A stretch of 5,620 nt of DNA from an uncultured Myxococcales bacterium (GTDB lineage Bacteria > Myxococcota_A > Bradymonadia > Bradymonadales > Bradymonadaceae), in assembly GCA_913058025.1 (NCBI GenBank), contig CAJXPN010000350.1:1-5620 (forward strand), given 5' to 3'. Shown here piece by piece: positions 1 through 3,982 of the stretch; within the stretch, counting starts at the first letter, position 1; each line of letters opens with the position of its first letter. The translations under genes and the position numbers were made by a program. The notes under the pieces are model-generated. The model was not told the DNA's origin. It worked only from the letters and a program-made list of their open reading frames with translations, and searched no databases.

Positions 1-1
1 C

Positions 2-439
2 GCGTGCGCGGTGCGCCTGTGGCTCGTCTACGATCAGGTCTGGTGGCTCGTCGTGGGCATCTCCAGCGTCGCGCTCGCGTCCATCGCGACCTCGCTGACC
101 ACGTTCATCAGGCGCCCCGAGTACGCGGGCAAGGAGATCAAGCCTGGCGTGTACGTCGAGCGTGAGGCCCCGAAGAGCCTGGTCGGGAAGGTCGTGCGGC
201 TGATCGAGACCGTCGCCCAGCTCATCATCCACTACCCCTCCTGGTTCCACTTCGCCGCGCTCGTGGGTCTGATCGACCTCGCCGCGCTCGCCGGGTTCCC
301 GGGCTGGCGCCTGGACGGCGCGTTGATCTTCTTCGTGCCCTTCATGGGCATCTACCTGCTCTACGCGAGCAAGACCGCGCTGGCGATCTTCCTGAGGCTC
401 GCCAGCCCGAGGTTCTACGACACCCCGAAGGAGGGATGA
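2..439 (+). CDS. Partial multi-pass membrane protein, possibly CDP-alcohol phosphatidyltransferase C-terminus
   Basis: The reading frame is open to the left edge, so the gene most likely begins outside the window; the GTG at 11 is only the first possible start seen. Counting from that GTG, hydrophobic segments lie at about residues 9-33, 77-97 and 102-130, separated by a basic, polar loop (residues 34-60). The last residues are polar. The stop (437-439) overlaps or directly precedes a LicC-like cytidylyltransferase, so the two are surely co-transcribed. Cytidylyltransferases of that type are often paired or fused with CDP-alcohol phosphatidyltransferases, which are multi-pass proteins whose DGxxAR...GxxxDxxxD active-site motif sits near the N-terminus. 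That motif is not in the visible part, so the assignment is inference from context and membrane topology. Another membrane protein of the same pathway is equally possible. Confidence 0.6.
   Translation, partial: ACAVRLWLVYDQVWWLVVGISSVALASIATSLTTFIRRPEYAGKEIKPGVYVEREAPKSLVGKVVRLIETVAQLIIHYPSWFHFAALVGLIDLAALAGFPGWRLDGALIFFVPFMGIYLLYASKTALAIFLRLASPRFYDTPKEG
428..434 (+). promoter_or_regulatory. Shine-Dalgarno deciding the start of the cytidylyltransferase gene
   Basis: AAGGAGG lies at the end of the upstream gene. It is 7 bases from the ATG at 442 but only 1 base from the ATG at 436. The spacing favours 442 as the true start, which gives an N-terminus beginning MRAIIIAAG, typical of the family. 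The ATG at 436 overlaps the upstream stop codon as ATGA and could still be used by reinitiation. Confidence 0.7.
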
Positions 440-441
440 GG

Positions 442-1194
442 ATGAGAGCGATCATCATCGCGGCGGGCCGCGGGAGCCGCCTGGGCGACCACACCGACGA
501 GCGCCCCAAGTGCATGGTCGAGGTCGGCGGGCGCTCGATCCTGAGCTACCAGCTCGAGGCGCTGCGCGCCCACGGCGTCGACGACTTGCACGTCGTCCGG
601 GGTTACCTCGCCGATCGCCTCGTCGTGCCCGGCGCGACCTACTACCTGAACGAGGACTGGCCCCGGAACAACATCCTTGGCTCTCTCTTCTTCGCCGAGG
701 AGGCGCTCGAGGGCGACCTGCTCACGACCTACTCCGACATCGTCTACGGAGCGGAGGTCGTCGAGGCCGCGCTGGGCGGCGACGCGGACGTCACGCTCGT
801 GGTGGATCGCGAGTGGGCCAGGGCGTACGAGGGCCGCCACGACCACCCGGTCGAGCAGGCCGAGCTCGTGGAGCTCGCGGAGGGTGGCCGCGTGTCCCGC
901 GTGGGCAAGTGGGTCGGCTCCGAGCGCGCCGTGGGCGAGTTCATCGGGCTCGCGCGCTTCACGGCGCGCGGCGCCGAGGCGATGCGCGAAGCGTGGGCCG
1001 CGATCCACGCGTCGCATGACCCGGAGGGCCCCTGGCGCCACGCCGACCCGATGCGTAAGGCCTACCTGGCCGACATGCTCGAGGAGCTCGTCGACCGCGG
1101 CGTCCACGTCGGCGTCGCGATGATCGATGGGGGGTGGCGCGAGATCGACACCGTCGAGGACCTCGCGCGAGTAGGGCAGGACGGTTGGGGCTGA
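442..1194 (+). CDS. LicC-like sugar/alcohol-phosphate nucleotidyltransferase (probable cytidylyltransferase)
   Basis: This 250-residue cytoplasmic enzyme of the NTP_transferase fold probably joins CTP (or another NTP) to a phosphorylated small molecule such as phosphocholine or inositol phosphate. The nucleotide-binding signature is at residues 4-25 (IIIAAGRGSRLG, then ERPKCM with Lys23). Asn76-Asn77 precede a hydrophobic helix, and Asp99 (TTYSDIVY) is the likely Mg2+ ligand at the end of a core strand. The C-terminal WREIDTVEDL (232-241) matches the 'EID(T/S)xxDL' ending of LicC-type enzymes and supplies a second acidic metal site. Length and order of these blocks fit LicC/phosphocholine cytidylyltransferases, which are about 230-250 residues. 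The substrate cannot be read from the sequence. The gene sits directly behind a membrane protein, fitting a route in which the CDP-activated group is transferred at the membrane. An alternative start is the ATG at 436. The fold is very certain; the substrate is not. Confidence 0.9.
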   Translation: MRAIIIAAGRGSRLGDHTDERPKCMVEVGGRSILSYQLEALRAHGVDDLHVVRGYLADRLVVPGATYYLNEDWPRNNILGSLFFAEEALEGDLLTTYSDIVYGAEVVEAALGGDADVTLVVDREWARAYEGRHDHPVEQAELVELAEGGRVSRVGKWVGSERAVGEFIGLARFTARGAEAMREAWAAIHASHDPEGPWRHADPMRKAYLADMLEELVDRGVHVGVAMIDGGWREIDTVEDLARVGQDGWG

Positions 1195-1216
1195 GCAGTA
1201 GGAGCTGAGCAGGAGG
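1191..1216 (+). repeat. Short imperfect tandem repeat across the stop codon
   Basis: CTGAGCAGTAGGAG (1191-1204) is followed at once by CTGAGCAGGAGG (1205-1216). The first copy contains the TGA stop of the cytidylyltransferase gene. It looks like a slippage duplication and no function is evident. Confidence 0.5.
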
Positions 1217-1245
1217 GGCCGCGTCACGAGGAGGTGACGGGCCTC
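1215..1245. terminator. Hairpin between convergent genes, possible bidirectional terminator
   Basis: CGTCAC (1222-1227) and GTGACG (1234-1239) form a perfect 6-bp stem with a GAGGAG loop. GGCC (1217-1220) can pair with GGCC (1240-1243) after a single bulged G at 1221, and the pairing can extend slightly further. It lies in the 64-base gap between the convergent cytidylyltransferase and cytochrome genes, where a terminator shared by both strands is expected. There is no U-tract on either side, so intrinsic termination is uncertain. Confidence 0.45.
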
Positions 1246-1258
1246 GCCCACGCTCGAC

Positions 1259-1651
1259 TCACTGGGCTGGCTCGACCGTCTGGACCCAGGTCACCATCTT
1301 CCAGATGTCCTCTTCGGAGACGCGCCCACCGTATGAGGTCATCGCCGTGCCCTCGATTCCTTCACTGATCGAGAGGAAGAGGCGACCTTCGGGGGCGTCC
1401 GCGATGGTGGATAGGTCGAGGAGGTTGCCGTCGTTGCCGTTTCGGCCATGGCAGCCTGCGCAGTTCTCGTTGTCGTATGCGACCTTGCCCTCGGTGGCGG
1501 CTGCGGCGTCTCCAGCGAACGGGTTGTTCAGGCCAACCCATGGGGGCTCACCGTTGTTGTCCTCCGCCTCACCTGAATCACCGCATGCAGTGAGCGCGGT
1601 GGCGAGGGCGAGCATGAGGAGGAGCGTGAGCGAGCGTGTGGGGGGTGTCAT
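1259..1651 (-). CDS. Monohaem class I cytochrome c lipoprotein
   Basis: The 130-residue product is predicted to be exported, lipid-anchored and to carry one covalent haem c, acting in electron transfer at the periplasmic face of a membrane. The start at 1651 was chosen because it gives a classical lipoprotein signal: Arg6, a hydrophobic stretch at 8-20, and the lipobox L20-T21-A22-C23 followed by an acidic linker (24-40). The haem motif CAGCH is at 64-68 (Cys64, Cys67, His68). Met104 in GTAMTSYGG is the likely distal axial ligand. The C-terminal helix SEEDIWKMVTWVQTV is typical of small cytochrome c domains of the cbb3-subunit type. The open frame continues upstream to a TTG at 1783, but that extension is polar, His/Arg-rich and would bury the signal peptide, so it is probably untranslated leader. 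No neighbouring oxidase or reductase subunit shows what its partner is. The Shine-Dalgarno sequence is weak (GAGAA). Confidence 0.92.
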   Translation of the reverse strand: MTPPTRSLTLLLMLALATALTACGDSGEAEDNNGEPPWVGLNNPFAGDAAAATEGKVAYDNENCAGCHGRNGNDGNLLDLSTIADAPEGRLFLSISEGIEGTAMTSYGGRVSEEDIWKMVTWVQTVEPAQ

Positions 1652-1754
1652 CGGGTCGTTCTCATGGTGGTGGGAGCGAGGGCGCGTCTGGTCTTTGGAA
1701 CGCATGAGCGTCGTCTGGGTTTCGCCGACACTGTGAGTGTGGGCGTCCTTCATG

Positions 1755-1783
1755 AGATCGCTCATTCGAGCGGGGCAAGTCAA
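1755..1783 (-). promoter_or_regulatory. Possible leftward promoter for the cytochrome c gene
   Basis: On the minus strand TTGACT (1783-1778) matches the sigma70 -35 consensus at five of six bases. The hexamer 17 bases downstream (CGATCT, 1760-1755) is a poor -10 box and lies inside the dyad ATGAG-ATCG-CTCAT. If used, this promoter would need an activator or an alternative -10 recognition, and would leave a leader of roughly 100 bases before the ATG at 1651. It is a weak call. Confidence 0.25.
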
Positions 1784-1850
1784 GCTTTGGTGTGCGGCGC
1801 CGAGGGGGCGGCGCGGAGCGAGGACACCTCATCGTCGGAGGCGCGCATCA

Positions 1851-1879
1851 TAGGATCCGATGGAGACTCCTCGATCCTA
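1851..1879. repeat. Interrupted inverted repeat just upstream of the peptidase promoter
   Basis: TAGGATC (1851-1857) and GATCCTA (1873-1879) are exact 7-base inverted arms around a 15-base centre. The centre itself contains GGAG-A-CTCC (1862-1870) and a further GA/TC pair. Most of this 29-base block is thus self-complementary with two bulged bases on the left arm. It ends 5 bases before the -35 box at 1885, a place where activators usually bind. An operator role is inferred from position only. Confidence 0.45.
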
Positions 1880-1884
1880 AGCTC

Positions 1885-1912
1885 TTGACCTCTTGGTCAC
1901 ACGCGTTAGGCT
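1885..1912 (+). promoter_or_regulatory. Sigma70-type promoter for the M42 peptidase gene
   Basis: TTGACC (1885-1890) and TAGGCT (1907-1912) are separated by 16 bases. The -35 fits the consensus at five of six positions and the -10 has the TAnnnT core. Transcription would begin near 1919 and leave a leader of about 60 bases before the ATG at 1979. The -35 overlaps the interrupted palindrome TGACC-TCTT-GGTCA (1886-1899), which could be a repressor site. Confidence 0.6.
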
Positions 1913-1965
1913 CCTGCGTGGCCGCGCCTCAGTGCGCCCCCGACCCAACCTCAAGCGAATCCAAT

Positions 1966-1969
1966 GGAG
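1966..1969 (+). promoter_or_regulatory. Ribosome binding site choosing the peptidase start
   Basis: GGAG lies 9 bases before the ATG at 1979. The in-frame ATG at 1964 has no comparable purine-rich sequence in front of it and would place this GGAG inside the coding region. The start at 1979 is therefore preferred. Confidence 0.55.
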
Positions 1970-1978
1970 CACAGGTTT

Positions 1979-3211
1979 ATGGCAGAGCAGCCCTGGAACC
2001 AGTCGATGTCCGACGAGCAGTTCGAGTTCATGCGCGAGATCCTCGGCGCCCCCAGCCCGGTGGGCCTGGAGGCCTCGATGACCCACGGCGTCATCGTCCC
2101 CTACTTCGAGAAGATCAAGCACGAGTCCTGGGGGATCCACACCTTCAAGGGCACGGCGAGCGTCGTGCTGGACACGCACCCTGGCCGTGACGACATGCTC
2201 ACGGTGATGTTCGTCGGCCACGCCGACAAGATCCGCATGCAGGTCCGCTCGATCGGCGACGACGGCAAGATCTGGATCAACTCCGACTCGTTCCTCCCGG
2301 GCGTCTTGCTCGGCCATGAGGTCCTGCTCTTCAGCCAGAACCCCGAGACGCCCGGTGACTGGCGCGTCCTCGAGGGCGGCACCATCGAGGCGCTCGGCGC
2401 GATCCACTTCGCCGACGCGGAGCAGCGCAGCGGCAAGAAGGGCGTGACCCAGAAGCAGCTCTACCTCGAGCTCCAGATGCACGGCGAGCGACGCAAGGAG
2501 CAGGTCGAGGCGTTGGGCATCCGACCCGGCGACCCGATCATCTTCGACCGCAAGATCAAGCGCGGCTTCAGCCCCGACACGTTCTACGGCGCCTACCTGG
2601 ACAACGGCCTGGGCTGCTACGCGACCTGCGAGACCGCCCGCATGTACGCCGAGAACCCGCTGCCCGACGTCCGCGCGCTCTTCGCGATCGCGAGCCACGA
2701 GGAGATCGGCCGCATGGGGTCGCGCGTCCTCGCTGGCGTGCTCGAGCCCGACGTCCTCATCGGCCTGGACGTCAACCACGACTACGACGCCGCGCCCGGC
2801 ATCGGCGACCGCCGCATGACCCCGCTCAAGATGGGCGGCGGCTTCACGCTGACCACCGGCGCCATCACCTCCGAGTACCTCAACGCGCTCATCGAGCGCT
2901 CCGCGCGTAAGGAGGACATCCCTTACCAGAAGTCGGTCTCGGGGCGAGACACCGGCACCGACGGCATGGCTGGCTTCTTCGCCGCGATCGACTGCGCGTC
3001 GACCTCGGTCGGCTTCCCGATCCGCAACATGCACACGATCAGCGAGACCGGTCACACCGGCGACGTCATCGCCGCCGCCCACGGCATGTACGCCGCGCTG
3101 GCGACCATGCAGGAGGAGGGCACCACGGCCGACACCTTCCGCCAGGGCCACGCTCGCCTCGACGGGATCGAGGCGATCACGCACCAGGCGCTCCCCGACG
3201 AGGAAGAGTGA
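1979..3211 (+). CDS. M42-family metallopeptidase (aminopeptidase/endoglucanase-like)
   Basis: The 410-residue cytoplasmic protein (from 1979) has the co-catalytic two-metal centre of M42 aminopeptidases, which trim N-terminal residues from peptides, usually as large tetrahedral oligomers. Visible ligands in family order are His81 and Asp83 in GHADKI, bridging Asp208 in YLDNGLG, catalytic Glu241 and Glu242 in SHEEIGRMGSR, Asp264 in GLDVNHD, and His352 in NMHTISE. The block TGTDGMAGFFA (about 325-335) matches the conserved 'GGTDA' region. No signal peptide is seen. It is longer than typical M42 members (about 340-360 residues); the extra length includes a polar C-terminal tail of some 30 residues. 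The motif GHADKIR departs from the usual GHxDEIG. The gene stands alone, with its own promoter upstream and a strong hairpin downstream. Substrate is unknown; related families include deblocking aminopeptidases and the peptidase of the NAGGN osmoprotectant cluster, none of whose other genes is present. A distant M20-like assignment is less likely. The alternative start at 1964 adds five residues. Confidence 0.9.
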   Translation: MAEQPWNQSMSDEQFEFMREILGAPSPVGLEASMTHGVIVPYFEKIKHESWGIHTFKGTASVVLDTHPGRDDMLTVMFVGHADKIRMQVRSIGDDGKIWINSDSFLPGVLLGHEVLLFSQNPETPGDWRVLEGGTIEALGAIHFADAEQRSGKKGVTQKQLYLELQMHGERRKEQVEALGIRPGDPIIFDRKIKRGFSPDTFYGAYLDNGLGCYATCETARMYAENPLPDVRALFAIASHEEIGRMGSRVLAGVLEPDVLIGLDVNHDYDAAPGIGDRRMTPLKMGGGFTLTTGAITSEYLNALIERSARKEDIPYQKSVSGRDTGTDGMAGFFAAIDCASTSVGFPIRNMHTISETGHTGDVIAAAHGMYAALATMQEEGTTADTFRQGHARLDGIEAITHQALPDEEE

Positions 3212-3237
3212 CCTGCTCGGACAGCTCCTGAACGCAT

Positions 3238-3269
3238 GAGAGGCCGACCCCACCAGGGGTCGGCCTCTC
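3238..3269 (+). terminator. Strong hairpin terminator after the peptidase gene
   Basis: GAGAGGCCGACCCC (3238-3251) and GGGGTCGGCCTCTC (3256-3269) pair perfectly over 14 bp with the 4-base loop ACCA. It begins 26 bases after the stop codon. Only a pyrimidine-rich TCGTCGT follows rather than a run of T, which is common in GC-rich genomes. It separates the peptidase gene from the next operon. Confidence 0.8.
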
Positions 3270-3337
3270 TCGTCGTGGAGTGTCTCCCCAACGTGCTGCG
3301 CGATCCTCTCTGCGCATGAAGAACATCCTCGCTGCTC

Positions 3338-3366
3338 TTTCCGCCCACGCGTCCGGCGTCTATAAT
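3338..3366 (+). promoter_or_regulatory. Promoter of the AgmX/SIR2 operon
   Basis: A consensus -10 box TATAAT is at 3361-3366. This stands out strongly in such GC-rich DNA and is placed ideally before the operon. The hexamer 17 bases upstream (TTTCCG, 3338-3343) is a poor -35, so recognition rests on the -10 or on an activator. Transcription should start near 3373, leaving a leader of only about 25 bases before the ATG at 3398. Confidence 0.65.
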
Positions 3367-3368
3367 CG

Positions 3369-3387
3369 ATGGTGTACACCACACCAT
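3369..3387. promoter_or_regulatory. Palindromic candidate operator at the transcription start
   Basis: TGGTGTACACCA (3370-3381) is a perfect 12-bp palindrome beginning 3 bases after the TATAAT box. An overlapping inverted repeat, ATGGTGT (3369-3375) with ACACCAT (3381-3387), has a 5-base spacer. A protein bound here would block initiation, so this is a good candidate repressor site. No regulator gene is in the window. Confidence 0.5.
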
Positions 3388-3391
3388 GGAG
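3388..3391 (+). promoter_or_regulatory. Ribosome binding site choosing the AgmX-domain gene start
   Basis: GGAG lies 6 bases before the ATG at 3398. The earlier in-frame ATG at 3386 has no purine-rich sequence before it and is only about 13 bases from the predicted transcript start. The start at 3398 is preferred. Confidence 0.65.
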
Positions 3392-3397
3392 CCGACG

Positions 3398-3982
3398 ATG
3401 AGCGATCAAGCAGCCAACCCTGCCAACCGCGAAGGCCAGATCTTCATCGGCGTCGCCGCCGCGTTCGCCGTGCTCTGCGTCTCGATCCTGGGCGGCATCT
3501 CCTACTACACGTTCAACCACGAGCGCGTCCCGACCGTGCACCACGGTGACCTGGGCGCGTCGATGCTCGGCGCGGTCTCGGTGACCCCCGACGACGGCTA
3601 CACGCCCACGAGCGCCTACATCGAGGAAGGCGCCGACTCCGACGTCACCAATATGGGCTTCGAGAAGGGCGCCCCCGAGGGCGGCTCGAAGCGGATCTCG
3701 GACGAGGACGTCCAGGACGTCATGTACGGCCACCAGAACGACCTTCTCGGGTGCTACGTCGACGGCCTCGAGGACGACCCCGACATGGCCGGCCGCGTCG
3801 ACTTCCACTTCCGCGTGCGCGGCGACGGCCACGTCGCCATGGTCAAGATCACCCGCTCGGGACTCCACGACCGAGCCACCGAGGACTGCCTCGTCGGCTC
3901 CGCTCGCCGCTGGACCTTCCCCAGGACCGGCGCCGCCGCGCTCTCCAAGTTCGACACGGACTTCACGTTCGCGACCGAATGA
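3398..3982 (+). CDS. Single-pass membrane protein with AgmX/PglI C-terminal (TonB-like) domain
   Basis: The 194-residue product has a short polar N-terminus, one hydrophobic segment at about 15-38, an acidic low-complexity linker (45-98) and a C-terminal domain at about 100-192. The N-terminus has no cleavage site, so the domain is probably held in the inner membrane and faces the periplasm. The C-terminal domain resembles the AgmX/PglI C-terminal family of myxobacteria: it begins SDEDVQDVM, has the conserved pair Cys119 and Cys164, the strand block GRVDFHFRVRGDGHVAMVKI (132-151), and the ending RRWTFPRTG (170-178) like the family's 'W.FP' motif. Such domains have a TonB-like fold and occur in envelope proteins of gliding and related systems, but their exact function is mostly unknown. 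The stop overlaps the start of the SIR2 gene by four bases, so the two are translationally coupled. This gene is not itself agmX: the other domains of AgmX are absent. Confidence 0.82.
   Translation: MSDQAANPANREGQIFIGVAAAFAVLCVSILGGISYYTFNHERVPTVHHGDLGASMLGAVSVTPDDGYTPTSAYIEEGADSDVTNMGFEKGAPEGGSKRISDEDVQDVMYGHQNDLLGCYVDGLEDDPDMAGRVDFHFRVRGDGHVAMVKITRSGLHDRATEDCLVGSARRWTFPRTGAAALSKFDTDFTFATE

Larger units (their letters stand above)
1652..1978. other. Divergent intergenic region with several dyad symmetries
   Basis: About 330 bases separate the leftward cytochrome gene from the rightward peptidase gene. No convincing gene is seen. Small open frames here have no family features and no good ribosome binding site. 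The region does hold a rightward promoter (1885-1912), a possible leftward -35 element and several interrupted palindromes: ACACT-GTG-AGTGT (1728-1740), ATGAG-ATCG-CTCAT (1752-1765), TAGGATC-N15-GATCCTA (1851-1879) and TGACC-TCTT-GGTCA (1886-1899). Confidence 0.6.

Noticed and set aside
415..1251. Minus-strand open frame of 278 codons opposite the cytidylyltransferase gene
   Set aside because: The composition is repetitive and V/A/R/D-rich with no motif, while the plus strand encodes a clear nucleotidyltransferase.
1652..1783. 44-codon N-terminal extension of the cytochrome c frame from a TTG
   Set aside because: It would precede and disable a perfect lipoprotein signal peptide, and its start coincides with a -35-like hexamer.
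1664..2190. Small plus-strand frames in and after the divergent intergenic region
   Set aside because: They have no family features, lack good ribosome binding sites and overlap the promoter or the peptidase start in another frame.
1877..3868. Minus-strand open frame of 663 codons opposite the peptidase and AgmX-domain genes
   Set aside because: It arises from GC-rich codon bias on the opposite strand. Its translation is a low-complexity mix of V, A, D, R, E and H with no family motif, and it crosses a terminator hairpin and a promoter.
3751..3978. 76-codon N-terminal extension of the SIR2 frame into the upstream gene
   Set aside because: The extension is Arg/Pro-rich out-of-frame translation of the AgmX-domain gene. 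The ATG at 3979, overlapping the upstream stop, gives a sensible N-terminus.
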